This document shows positions 49,582-58,558 of a stretch of DNA of 64,000 bases, piece after piece; position 1 is the first letter of the stretch, and each line of letters opens with the position of its first letter. Under the pieces are notes generated by a model. The model worked only from the letters and a program-made list of their open reading frames with translations. It searched no databases and had not been told where the DNA came from. Made by a program: the position numbers and the translations under genes. Source of the stretch: BCD1 sp942492125 (GTDB taxonomy: Bacteria > Bacteroidota > Bacteroidia > Chitinophagales > Saprospiraceae); assembly GCA_942492125.1 (NCBI GenBank), contig CALODM010000003.1:24925-88924 (forward strand), read 5' to 3'.

Positions 49582-52547
49582 ATGATACACCGGGAAAAAC
49601 TGTTGCAATCTTTCATGAATCGCGAGAGTAAACATCGCGACATTTACCATGATATGATGCCCTTTAAGGTTAAGGAAATTCTTTTGGTCGCCAATCTTTA
49701 CGATGCTTTTTTTATTGAAAGAGAGGGGCGGTTTTCGGAAATCATGTTATATGATTACGCCAATATGAACTTATCTTCTTTTCCCAGGATTACGGGGGTA
49801 TCTACCAAAGAGGAAGTTTTTGAACAACTGGAAGAAAAGAATATTGACATGGTTATCGTCATGGTGGGCTTAACACCATGCGGCCGATGGGCATCAGCAA
49901 AAAGATCAAAGAAAATTTCCCGGACATGCCGGTATTTGTTTTGCTTAACAACAATCAAAATGTAGGTTTTTTCCAAAGATACCAGGGTAAAAAAGTATTT
50001 GACCAGCTATTTGTATGGAACGGAGAATCCAGAATATTCTTTGCGATGATCAAATACCTGGAGGACTTAAAAAATGCCCAGAACGACACAGCAATCGCAG
50101 CTGTAAGGCAGATCTTGATCGTGGAAGACTCTCCCGTTTTTTATTCCTCCTTCCTGACACATTTGTACAGGATCATTTACCGGCAAACCAATGAGATCAT
50201 CAACGATGTCAGTACCGACAACCTATACAAGGTCCTGAAATTGCGGGCACGGCCCAAAATTTTGCTGGCTACCAATTACGAACAAGCCATGGATCTTTTT
50301 CATGAGTACAAGGATTTTATTTTTTGCCTGATAACGGATGTTCAATACGAAAGGCAAGGCGAAATGGATAAAAATGCCGGTTTCAAACTCATTGATGAAA
50401 TTACCCGGGAGAAACCTGACATCCCCACCATCATGTTGTCCCAGGACATTTCGAAAGGAGAAATTGCCAAGGCCCGGGGAATCAGTTTTATTGACAAAAA
50501 CACGCAAAACCTATACAAAGATCTCAAGCATACCGTTACCCAAAAGATCGGATTTGGCGCTTTCATTTTTAAAGACAAGCAAGAAAATGAAATTGCTGTT
50601 GCCAAAAACCTCAGGGAGTTCAAAGAATGTCTCGAGGAGGTGCCGGATGAATCCATACTATTCCACGGCGAGCGTGATCACTTTTCCCTGTGGCTTATGG
50701 CGCGTGCAGAAATTCAGCTGGCAAAAGTACTGGTTAGCAAAAAGGCCAGTGAATTTGAAGATGCAGATGAAATCAGGGAATATCTGATCAAATCCATTAA
50801 ATCCTACCGGGATGAACAACCCTCCGGCAAAGTGGTGCCTTTTGATCGGGAAGCTTGCCAAACGGAGGAGAACATCGTTACCCTTGCCAGTGGTTCTTAT
50901 GGCGGAAAAGGCCGCGGGCTTGCTTTTGTGCATTCCCTAAAAGATAAATTTGTATTTGAAAGAGCCGTCGAGGGGGTCAAAATCCGGATACCCAAAACTG
51001 CGGTTATTGGTACCGACGAATTTGAATCCTTCCTCGAACGCAACAATTTCACTGCTTTTAAAGAGAACCCGCCAGCTTATCAGGAGGTCAAAACAATGTT
51101 TCTGGGTGCTGAACTTTCGGAAAAATTAAATGAACGTTTAAAAATTCTCCTGGAATGTTACGATAAACCAATCGCTATCAGGTCTTCAGGCACCTTTGAA
51201 GACAGTTTTTCGCAACCTTTTGCCGGAATTTTTGAAACCTATATACTGCCCAATAACGATCCCGATGAAAATACCCGGCTAAAGCAACTTCAGGATGCCA
51301 TTAAATTGGTTTTCGCTTCCGTTTTTTCTGAAAAAGCCATTAATTACACCCTGGCTCTCGATCAAAAACTCGGAGAAGAAAAAATGGCTATTGTGATCCA
51401 GGAACTGGTAGGCAACCAGTTCAACGGTTACTACTATCCACATATCAGTGGCGTTGCCCAGTCTTACAATTTCTATCCTTTTTCCCATATGAAACCAGAG
51501 GAAGGCTTTGTAACAGCAGCTATTGGCTTGGGCACTTATGTCGTGGAAGGAGAAGCTGCTTTCAGGTTTTCCCCAAAATACCCCAAAACACAGTTCCTCT
51601 CCCTGGAAGACCAGGTAAAATACACCCAAACTTATTTTTATGCAGTCGATCTCAACAAAAAAGATCTAAACCTTGAGGAAGGTTCGATGAACAGCCTCAA
51701 GAAAATTGACATCTATGACGCCAGGGAACACGGCTCGCTCACTCACTGTGTTTCTGTATATGACAATAACAACAGGGCCATCTACCCCGGCCTTAGCCGG
51801 TATGGTCCCATCGTTGTTAACTTTGCCTCCATCCTGAACTATGAATATATCGAACTTGCCAAAACCATAGAGATTATCCTGGGATTGATCAAAGATGCTT
51901 TCGGGTCACCCGTCGAAATAGAATTTGCTGTGGATCTGAACAAGGATGCGGAAGGTGAGGTGTCCTTTTATATTTTGCAGGTCAAGCCCATCATCAGAGC
52001 CGCGGAAACCTATAGTTTCAATTTTTCAAAAATATCCCCAAAAGACACCATTCTTCATGCCGGCAAAGGGATGGGTAATGGGCTTATCGACGACCTGGAA
52101 GATTTTATCTTTATCAAAAATGATGTCTTTGACAGGGTCAGGACAGAAGAAATGGCCGCAGAGGTTGGAAAACTGAATGCTAAAATGCGTCGGGAAGGTC
52201 GAAAATACATACTTATCGGTCCAGGACGCTGGGGAACCAGAGATCGTTTTATCGGCATCCCGGTCAACTGGCCACAAATTTCCAATGCCAAAGTCATTAT
52301 TGAAACAGGGCTGGAAGGATTCCCCCTGGATGCTTCCTATGGTTCTCATTTTTTCCATAACCTCACCACCCTTAACATCGCCTATTTCTCTGTTTCCCAC
52401 AGTCATGAAAACGACTTCATCAGTTACGACATTTTGAATTCAGCAGAACTGCTGGAAGAAACCCAGTTTTTTAAACATGTCAGATTCAGTCAACCTGTTA
52501 TAGTAAAAATTGACGGAAGGAAACGCAAGGCTGTTATTCATTTGTGA
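49582..52547 (+). pseudogene. REC-domain and PEP/pyruvate-binding protein, frame broken near 49871
   Basis: One protein in two frames. Frame 1 starts at ATG 49582 (MIHREKLLQSFMNRESKHRDIYHDMMPFKVKEILLVANLYD-type start) and fits as far as DMVIVMVGL; the rest continues from 49878 (RPMGISKKIKENFPDMPVFVLLNNNQNV). One extra A at TTAAC (49871-49873) would restore a single frame of about 990 codons. Domains: an N-terminal receiver-like segment, a second REC domain (ILIVEDSPVFYSSFL ... CLITDVQ ... PTIMLSQD), then a PPDK/PEP-synthase N-terminal ATP-grasp-like region (LASGSYGGKGRGLAFVHSL, AIRSSGTFEDSFSQPFAGIFETY, ILQVKPI). The phosphohistidine domain is not evident. Likely a phosphotransfer-controlled cytoplasmic protein common in Bacteroidota; its reaction is unknown. 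Confidence 0.83.
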
Positions 52548-52732
52548 GAGGAGTGGTTTTTTGAGAAAAGCAAAACCATGGGGCTCCAAAACCGGTCCGG
52601 GAACCGACTCCATTAGTCTGATCATTAATTCGTTGTCAATTCGTCCTGTATTGTTTTTTTTGTAATAAATATAATCAAAAAGATTACAAAATGTAAATAA
52701 TTCAACATTTAGTTATTTTTTTAGCTTATATA

Positions 52733-52764
52733 TTTGGTGATCATTCACTAATTAATTACATTTG
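52733..52764 (+). promoter_or_regulatory. Consensus Bacteroidota promoter (TTTG-N20-TACATTTG)
   Basis: -33 TTTG at 52733-52736 and -7 TACATTTG at 52757-52764, spacer 20. It is the best promoter match in the window, yet no long gene follows for over 1.2 kb on this strand. Confidence 0.75.
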
Positions 52765-52769
52765 TAAAA

Positions 52770-52990
52770 TACAAAAGGAACAAACACTTACACACTGTAA
52801 ATACTATCCGGAATGCCAAATGGAATTCAAAATCGCGCTCATTAAAAAGTTCCCTGCGACCAACCATCAGGGTATGGTCTCAAAAAACATTTAACCAGTT
52901 TGACACGCGCTATACATCAAATGGGATTTGAAAAAAGGTATAGCCATAAAAGCAAAGCCTGTCGAGAGAATCTCGAACAGGCTTTCGTTT
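52770..52990 (+). ncRNA. Candidate small transcript or small-peptide gene
   Basis: Bounded by the promoter above and the hairpin at 52954-52985. Inside is a 24-codon frame, 52820-52894 (MEFKIALIKKFPATNHQGMV, then four residues), and a local stem of GACCA with TGGTC. It could be a small RNA of about 220 nt or a small peptide mRNA. The hairpin may instead terminate the minus-strand gene pair to the right, so this is tentative. Confidence 0.35.
52954..52985. terminator. Bidirectional hairpin
   Basis: AAAGCCTGT-CGAGA pairs with TCTCG-AACAGGCTTT around a GAA loop, with one bulged A. It is followed by CGTTTTC on the plus strand and GCTTTTATGG on the minus strand. Confidence 0.7.
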
Positions 52991-53081
52991 TCAATGGATT
53001 GAGGCAAATACAAGAGGCTTTGGTTGTTGCAGGGGCCAAGAGGCGAAATAAGGTCTTAGGGGTTATCCCCGCAACCTGGGG

Positions 53082-53363
53082 TCATGCATAAGCCAATTTC
53101 AGGGAAACAGGGTCAAACAAAAATTCAACACCTCTGATTTCCACCTTTAGTTTTCTTTCCGAAATGGAAGCCTTGCTTTTTTTATTAAAACATATTACGC
53201 GTGCTCCATTTTCCAGGTCATTTTCATCGATCAAAACAATGAGAAATGCATGGTCTTCGCTGGTTACCAGTTTATAGGTGGCACGCAAGTGATTTTCTTC
53301 CCGAAAAATGCTGTAATCCATAGGAGCAGCAACCTCAGGACTTTTGAGATTTTTAAATGGCAT
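53082..53363 (-). CDS. Small protein of unknown function
   Basis: 93 residues, ATG start, no signal peptide or membrane segment. Mixed alpha/beta composition with strands ATYKLVTSEDHAFLIVLID and RVICFNKKSKASISERKLKVEIRGVEFLF. I recognise no family. It begins 27 bp after the stop of another small unknown gene on the same strand, so the two probably form an operon. The hairpin at 52954-52985 may end the transcript. Confidence 0.6.
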   Translation of the reverse strand: MPFKNLKSPEVAAPMDYSIFREENHLRATYKLVTSEDHAFLIVLIDENDLENGARVICFNKKSKASISERKLKVEIRGVEFLFDPVSLKLAYA

Positions 53364-53390
53364 AGTCGAGTAATTGGAGGGATTAAATCG

Positions 53391-53660
53391 TCATTTTTTC
53401 ACTTTTGTCAAAATCGGTATTCCTGGATTGGATACATCCAGATTGAATTCATCGTTGTCACTGTCGTTGAGTTTGATCACCTGGGGCGGGCCATCTGTCA
53501 TACCGACTTCCAGATCATCAAAATTACCCTGCAGGGAAACATCACCGTCATCTACTACAATGTATACCCTGCTTTCATATTCAATCACCTGCATGGGTAC
53601 CGGATCACCATTCCCATTTGTAAATGTGCCTTTGTATATCTTATAAGGTTTTCGTACCAT
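53391..53660 (-). CDS. Small beta-rich protein of unknown function
   Basis: 89 residues, ATG start, no signal peptide. The pattern is all-beta: KIYKGTFTNGNGDPVPMQVIEYESRVYIVVDDGDVSLQGNFDD, then acidic DSDNDEFNLDVSN. The latter resembles a short Ca-loop but is not a full match. No family recognised. First gene of a probable two-gene unit with 53082-53363. The 310-bp spacer upstream (53661-53970) is very AT-rich and shows no other gene. Confidence 0.6.
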   Translation of the reverse strand: MVRKPYKIYKGTFTNGNGDPVPMQVIEYESRVYIVVDDGDVSLQGNFDDLEVGMTDGPPQVIKLNDSDNDEFNLDVSNPGIPILTKVKK

Positions 53661-53970
53661 CTGTTTGGTTTTTTGTTCTTATCAATGTTTTTCAACACTG
53701 TAAAGTTCCGGGTTAAACCGAAACCAAGAGAAACAAAAAACGAAATTTTTAATTACCTCAATTTTAATAAAAATGATTTAACAAACTATAAATCAATAAA
53801 TTAATAAACCAACTAAAGCTATTTTACTGAAAAAAACCAAATTCCCTTTTTCTACCACAAAGAAAGGTCCTCTCAATGAAAATAAATTACCATTTTTTTA
53901 TTATTTTAAGACTTCAAAATTGATTAAAAAAAATATAATTAATTGTATATCAATAATTTAAAGATTCAAA
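53661..53970. other. AT-rich divergent spacer
   Basis: 310 bp between a minus-strand pair and a plus-strand gene; it should hold both promoters. No clean TAnnTTTG or terminator was recognised, and no gene is seen. Confidence 0.5.
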
Positions 53971-55419
53971 ATGGCAAAATCAACAATTCTTTTTGATTTA
54001 ATAAAAACCTTCAATGGTGCCGAAAAACGGTATTTTAAAACGCAAACCAGCCAGTTTAACCCTGAAGAAAAGTTTAACTATGAAGAATTATTTGACTTAA
54101 TTGAAGGCCAGGATGCCTATGATGAAGAGGCCATCATCAGCCAGCTAAGCAATACATCATTTGCCAAAAACCTGTCGGCCGGGAAAAATTACCTGTACAA
54201 TTTTCTTTTGAAGTGCCTGAGAAATTATCATTCCGGAAAAACGGCACGCATCAAAATAAGGGAGATGATGATCAATGCAATGATCCTTTTTGACCGACGG
54301 TTGAATGAACAGGTCAAAAAAATATTGATGAAGGCTGAAAAGATTGCCCGGAAACACGATTTATTTATTGAATTATTATCGATTAATTTAGTTCAGAGAA
54401 TGCTGTACAGATCTTTCACAGAAAAACAGGCAGAAGAAAACGTTTCGCGCTTGCAGGCTGATTTCGACTTTTTTCTGGACAAAATCGCCTATGAACAAAA
54501 GTTGCAAACCATATACGAAAGTATTTATATCATCAGCAGAACCAGAAATTTCTCTACCGCTAAAGTCCAATCCCTGGTAGAGGAATACAACAATATTGGC
54601 TACCCGGACAACGAAGAGGATATCTCTTTCACTGAGATAAGTTTTCGAATCTTTACAGAGAATATCTTTAACAGGAAGGCTCCCAACTTCATTATGAAAC
54701 AGAACATCCACCAGGAAGCGCTGCAATATTTCCACAAAAATCCACACTTCATTAAAGAATACCAAATCCGGTACATCATCTTATTTGCCAACATAATAGG
54801 CCACCATCTAACCAACAAGGAATACGACAAAATTCCGGAAAAGATCAAACTGCTCGAGGCCATACAACCCAACAACAGTCAGCTGATGATCATCAAATAC
54901 GACAATCTGTATTACACCAAAATCATTTACCTTTTAACCTCAAAACAATTTGAAGAAACCGTGAAAATTGCCCCGGAAATATGGCGTTTCCTCGAGCAAT
55001 ATAAACATCAACTGTCCAATACACGCAGAAAAAGCATTGCTATGAACCTCTCTTTTGGCTTATTTATGTCCAGGCAATTTGAAGCTTCGCTGGATGGAAT
55101 TGACATTATCCTTAGCCAATTCGATGAAAAAACTATCCCCATCGTAAACTTCCTGGCGCTGAGGTTACAAATCCTCAATCATTTCGAACTCAACAACGAC
55201 ATTTTGGTGATCCACCAAATGCGCAACATTGTGCGAAAATACCGCAGCGGGCCTTACAGGGAAATCCTGAAACCATTACTTAATACGCTTCGAAAAATAC
55301 TTCGGCAACCGGCTTCCAAAAAAGATTTGCTTCGTGAGCATGCAACCTCCCTGAAGCAAACCAATTTAACGGATGACGTCATAACATGGATCAACCACTT
55401 CTACCCTCCCAACCGATAG
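53971..55419 (+). CDS. Alpha-helical repeat protein of a Saprospiraceae-type expanded family
   Basis: 482 residues, ATG start, no signal peptide; almost entirely helical with TPR-like spacing (EQVKKILMKAEKIARKHDLFIELLSINLVQRML, TEKQAEENVSRLQADFDFFLDK, FEASLDGIDIILSQFDEK). The N-terminus LFDLIKTFNGAEKRYFKTQTSQFNPEEKF has the pattern of a start motif in a family I associate with this group: an F-x-x-x-E-x-[KR] helix followed by [SP]xFN. The gene at 62122 shares this layout and length. Function unknown; a scaffold or regulator is possible. Likely monocistronic. Confidence 0.75.
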   Translation: MAKSTILFDLIKTFNGAEKRYFKTQTSQFNPEEKFNYEELFDLIEGQDAYDEEAIISQLSNTSFAKNLSAGKNYLYNFLLKCLRNYHSGKTARIKIREMMINAMILFDRRLNEQVKKILMKAEKIARKHDLFIELLSINLVQRMLYRSFTEKQAEENVSRLQADFDFFLDKIAYEQKLQTIYESIYIISRTRNFSTAKVQSLVEEYNNIGYPDNEEDISFTEISFRIFTENIFNRKAPNFIMKQNIHQEALQYFHKNPHFIKEYQIRYIILFANIIGHHLTNKEYDKIPEKIKLLEAIQPNNSQLMIIKYDNLYYTKIIYLLTSKQFEETVKIAPEIWRFLEQYKHQLSNTRRKSIAMNLSFGLFMSRQFEASLDGIDIILSQFDEKTIPIVNFLALRLQILNHFELNNDILVIHQMRNIVRKYRSGPYREILKPLLNTLRKILRQPASKKDLLREHATSLKQTNLTDDVITWINHFYPPNR

Positions 55420-55445
55420 TTCTTTCCAAATGGTTACAATTGTAT

Positions 55446-55453
55446 TATCTTTG
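55446..55453 (+). promoter_or_regulatory. -7 promoter element (TATCTTTG) for the ABC exporter
   Basis: TATCTTTG, with TTTC at 55423-55426 as a 3-of-4 match to the -33 TTTG at a spacing of 19. Located 86 bp upstream of the exporter ATG. Confidence 0.65.
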
Positions 55454-55531
55454 TCCCTCATAAATCATACTTTTCCAATTAACCCTCTTATTGACGAACA
55501 TTCTTTACAATAGGGCGTTTTAAAACACTGT

Positions 55532-57295
55532 ATGGCAAACAATTCCAACAAGATCGATCTTTCCTTGCTTTGGCGGGTCATAAAACTTGCCAGCCCTTAC
55601 AGGCTGGTATTCATCATGGCAGCAGTCCTGGCTTTGGTCCTGGCTCCTTTATCTGTCGTCCGCCCGCAATTGATCAAGATCATGGTGGACGATTACATCG
55701 TATCTAAAGATATAGACGGCTTAGTGTATATTGCGCTTATCGCTTTGGGAGTGCTTGTCATTGAAGGAGTTGTCAGGTATAGCTTTATTTATTCCACCAG
55801 TTGGTTGGGGCAATCCGTTATCCGTGACCTCCGGGTAAGGGTTTTTCAAAAGATCATGTCGTTGCGTTTGTCTTATTTTGACAAAACGGCTATCGGAACA
55901 TCTACCACCAGGACCATCAATGACATTGAAACTGTTAACAGTATATTTTCCAGAGGAGTAATTACCATCGTAGCGGACATTCTCGCTGTGTTCTGGGTGT
56001 TGGGAATGATGTTGTATACCAGCTGGCAGCTCACCCTGGTTTGTCTGACTGTTTTACCGCTTATGGTTTATGCCAGTTACGTATTCAAGGAAAAAGTAAA
56101 AGCATCCTACCAGATTGTACGAACCCAGATCTCTAAAATGAATGCCTTTTTGCAGGAACGGATAACCGGGATGCGGGTTGTCCAGATATTTAACGTCGAA
56201 GAACAGGAAGCGCAGAAATTCAGAACCATTAACCGCGAATATACCCAGGCCAACCAGGATTCCATTTTGTACTATGCCGTGTTTTTTCCGGTTGTCGAGA
56301 TCATTTCTGCCGCTGCTTTGGGGCTGATGATCTGGTATGGCGCCAATGACATTCTCAAAGCCGGTGGAGTCACGCCCGGAGACATGGTCGCTTTCCCCAT
56401 TTACCTCGACATGTTGTTCCGGCCCATACGAATGCTGGCAGACAAATTCAATACCCTGCAGATGGGACTCATAGCTGCAGACAGAGTATTCAATGTTCTG
56501 GACAAAGACGAATATATAGAAAATACGGGTCAGTTGACAGCCAAAAAATTTGAAGGCAAGGTAGCCTTTGAAGACGTTGGCTTTAGCTACGATGAAGAAA
56601 CCTATGTGCTCAACGGGTTGACCTTTGACATTGATCCGGGAAAGACCCTGGCGATCATTGGAAGTACGGGTTCCGGAAAATCAACCATCATCAATATACT
56701 GAACCGCTTTTACGACATTCAAAAAGGCACCATAAAGGTTGACGGTAAAAACATCCGTGACTACGAACTTTCGAGCTACCGTAAAAGAATTGCCGTTGTT
56801 CTGCAGGATGTCTTCCTTTTTTCAGGAACTGTTTTTGAAAACATTACCCTCCGCAATGAGACCATCACACAAAATGAGGTTATGGAAGCCTCCAGGATGA
56901 TCGGTGCCCATGAGTTCATTGAAAAACTGCCCGGAGGCTATAATTACCAGGTCATGGAACGCGGGGCCACTTTATCTATGGGACAACGGCAGCTGATCTC
57001 CTTTGTACGGGCCCTGGTTTTCAACCCTGACATCCTCATCCTTGATGAAGCCACTTCTTCCATAGATCCGGAATCAGAATCCATCATACAGCACGCTATT
57101 GAGAAATTGATTGAAAAAAGAACTTCAATCATCATAGCCCACCGTTTATCCACGATACGCAATGCGGACAACATCATGGTGCTCGAAAAAGGAAAAATTG
57201 TAGAATATGGTCCTCACGATGAGCTCATCCAGTCGGAGAACGGCCGATACCGGGAGTTGTATGAAATGCAGTTTTTAGAAACGGAAAAAATATAG
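55532..57295 (+). CDS. ABC exporter, fused permease and ATPase (MsbA/multidrug type)
   Basis: 587 residues, ATG start. Residues about 15-310 have six transmembrane helices of a type IV exporter (LVFIMAAVLALVLAPLSVV, LVYIALIALGVLVIEGVV, TIVADILAVFWVLGMMLY, LTLVCLTVLPLMVYASYVF). The ATPase follows: Walker A GSTGSGKST, Q-loop VVLQDVFLFSG, signature LSMGQRQL, Walker B DILILDEATSS and the H-loop IIIAHRLST. Half transporters of this kind homodimerise and export lipids, drugs or peptides. There are no linked accessory genes to reveal the substrate. Preceded by a promoter-like element, so probably its own unit. Confidence 0.93.
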   Translation: MANNSNKIDLSLLWRVIKLASPYRLVFIMAAVLALVLAPLSVVRPQLIKIMVDDYIVSKDIDGLVYIALIALGVLVIEGVVRYSFIYSTSWLGQSVIRDLRVRVFQKIMSLRLSYFDKTAIGTSTTRTINDIETVNSIFSRGVITIVADILAVFWVLGMMLYTSWQLTLVCLTVLPLMVYASYVFKEKVKASYQIVRTQISKMNAFLQERITGMRVVQIFNVEEQEAQKFRTINREYTQANQDSILYYAVFFPVVEIISAAALGLMIWYGANDILKAGGVTPGDMVAFPIYLDMLFRPIRMLADKFNTLQMGLIAADRVFNVLDKDEYIENTGQLTAKKFEGKVAFEDVGFSYDEETYVLNGLTFDIDPGKTLAIIGSTGSGKSTIINILNRFYDIQKGTIKVDGKNIRDYELSSYRKRIAVVLQDVFLFSGTVFENITLRNETITQNEVMEASRMIGAHEFIEKLPGGYNYQVMERGATLSMGQRQLISFVRALVFNPDILILDEATSSIDPESESIIQHAIEKLIEKRTSIIIAHRLSTIRNADNIMVLEKGKIVEYGPHDELIQSENGRYRELYEMQFLETEKI

Positions 57296-57313
57296 CCTCG
57301 TCCCCTTTTACGT

Positions 57314-58249
57314 TCAGAAGCCTTCTACTGGTTTTATCAGAAAAAAACCGTCTTCGCCCTGGTCCTGGTACAGAGGCATAAGGATATGTCCGCTTACAGG
57401 TGCCTGGATGACCCCAAATTTATCCCTGGCCAGGATCTCTCCCTTTTCGATTTCCTGAAAGTTCAGGAAGCCGGGTTCCATGCGAAATTCATCGGCATGG
57501 GCAATATGATGACAAGTGATGAGTTCGGCTACCTTCGGAAGGTTTTTGGAATATTCGATCAGTAAATCATCATGGCGATTTTCAACATCCTCTGCTCTGA
57601 CACAGCCTATGGTACGGAGGCAGTTCGTAATGGCCGCAATGGCTCTGTTGACCGATAAGTGATCATTGTGCTGGCCGGACTCGAAGGTAACCGCAACCAT
57701 TTCAACACCAAAGTTATCGGCATTAAAATAATGAAGCGTGGTTCCTCTGATTCCTTTGAGCATACCTTTTATTACCGGAGCATGCATTTCCACGCCGATT
57801 TTCACACTTTCCTCATCCTCTGAAGCTATGACAAAGATACCTCCATGGGCTGTAGTTGTATGCAGATCAAGAACAATCACTTTGTCGGGCTTGTAAGTAT
57901 CAATTTCCCTTTCAACAACCTCGATTAGTTCTTTTAACTCCTGTTCTTCAAAATTGAGGGAATCCATGGAGCTATACTTTACCTTTTCGACCAATTCCGG
58001 TCGCCACATTCTGTTGAGGTCCTGCTCGTGGAAACGTACATTATCTCTTATCGCCTTAAGGTTGCCACGCAATCCTACCATCCTGCCTTTGAAGGTAAAT
58101 TTCGGGTTTGCCAGGGGCTCACGTTCCAATAATTTGAAAATAATATCCAATGCTTCGATACCTGCCGGCTCATTACCATGCATACCTCCAAAACAGATCA
58201 GTAATGGTCCCCTTTCCTTACCCGTATATTCCCCAATGTATCTTTCCAT
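57314..58249 (-). CDS. Succinylglutamate desuccinylase/aspartoacylase-family metallohydrolase
   Basis: 311 residues, ATG start, no signal. M14-like zinc site: GGMHGNEPAGIEAL supplies His and Glu, and VLDLHTTTAHGG the second His. LGxRxDLNR-like EQDLNRMWRP gives the substrate-binding Arg region, and VTFESGQHND the late active-site Glu. The C-terminal part (LARDKFGVIQAPVSGHILMPLYQDQGEDGFFLI) is a barrel-sandwich-like domain of the family. It would deacylate N-acyl amino acids or similar small amides. It converges with the ABC exporter, with stops 18 bp apart. Confidence 0.88.
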   Translation of the reverse strand: MERYIGEYTGKERGPLLICFGGMHGNEPAGIEALDIIFKLLEREPLANPKFTFKGRMVGLRGNLKAIRDNVRFHEQDLNRMWRPELVEKVKYSSMDSLNFEEQELKELIEVVEREIDTYKPDKVIVLDLHTTTAHGGIFVIASEDEESVKIGVEMHAPVIKGMLKGIRGTTLHYFNADNFGVEMVAVTFESGQHNDHLSVNRAIAAITNCLRTIGCVRAEDVENRHDDLLIEYSKNLPKVAELITCHHIAHADEFRMEPGFLNFQEIEKGEILARDKFGVIQAPVSGHILMPLYQDQGEDGFFLIKPVEGF

Positions 58250-58558
58250 AAATTTTCAGCATTCAAACGCTCCCAAGGACATTTTTGGCGAAATCGCAAG
58301 ATAATTTCTTCTGTACAATTTCAGAACTTTTTGAAGATGAAAATATGGTTAATGCCATTGTATTACATAGAAAAAGCCCGGCATTTTCACATACCGGGCC
58401 TGAGGAGTTAAAGGTTTTTTCCCGATGCCGGGAATAACCATTGATTGGTATTGATTGATGCCGCTTCCGGGGATCTGGCAACAATCTTGATTTAATGGAA
58501 CATCAGAAAGTTGGCGTTTTTGCTATTAAATTGTTTACAAAAACGTAAGGCCCATGGG
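58250..58558. other. Spacer with the terminator of the large surface protein gene
   Basis: 309 bp with no credible gene. It holds the hairpin at 58376-58399 and, further right, two imperfect GATGCCGGGAAT/CCGGGGATC words. The promoter of the 57314-58249 gene should lie at the left end. Confidence 0.5.
58376..58399 (-). terminator. GCCCGG hairpin terminator
   Basis: GCCCGG and CCGGGC arms around a 12-base loop; on the minus strand the stem is followed by TTTTTC. It lies about 160 bp beyond the 58559 stop of the large surface protein gene. Confidence 0.7.

Larger units (their letters stand above)
52548..53081. other. 534-bp spacer with a consensus promoter and a hairpin
   Basis: Contains no sizeable convincing gene. 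It has a consensus Bacteroidota promoter (52733-52764), a 24-codon frame (52820-52894) and a strong hairpin (52954-52985). A 63-codon TTG frame at 52900-53091 runs through the hairpin and is not trusted. Confidence 0.6.

Noticed and set aside
49866..49880. Programmed -1 frameshift in the REC/PEP-binding gene
   Set aside because: No slippery heptamer of X-XXY-YYZ type is present at GGCTTAACACC; a one-base indel is simpler.
52900..53091. 63-codon TTG frame
   Set aside because: Runs through the hairpin at 52954-52985 and starts at TTG without context.
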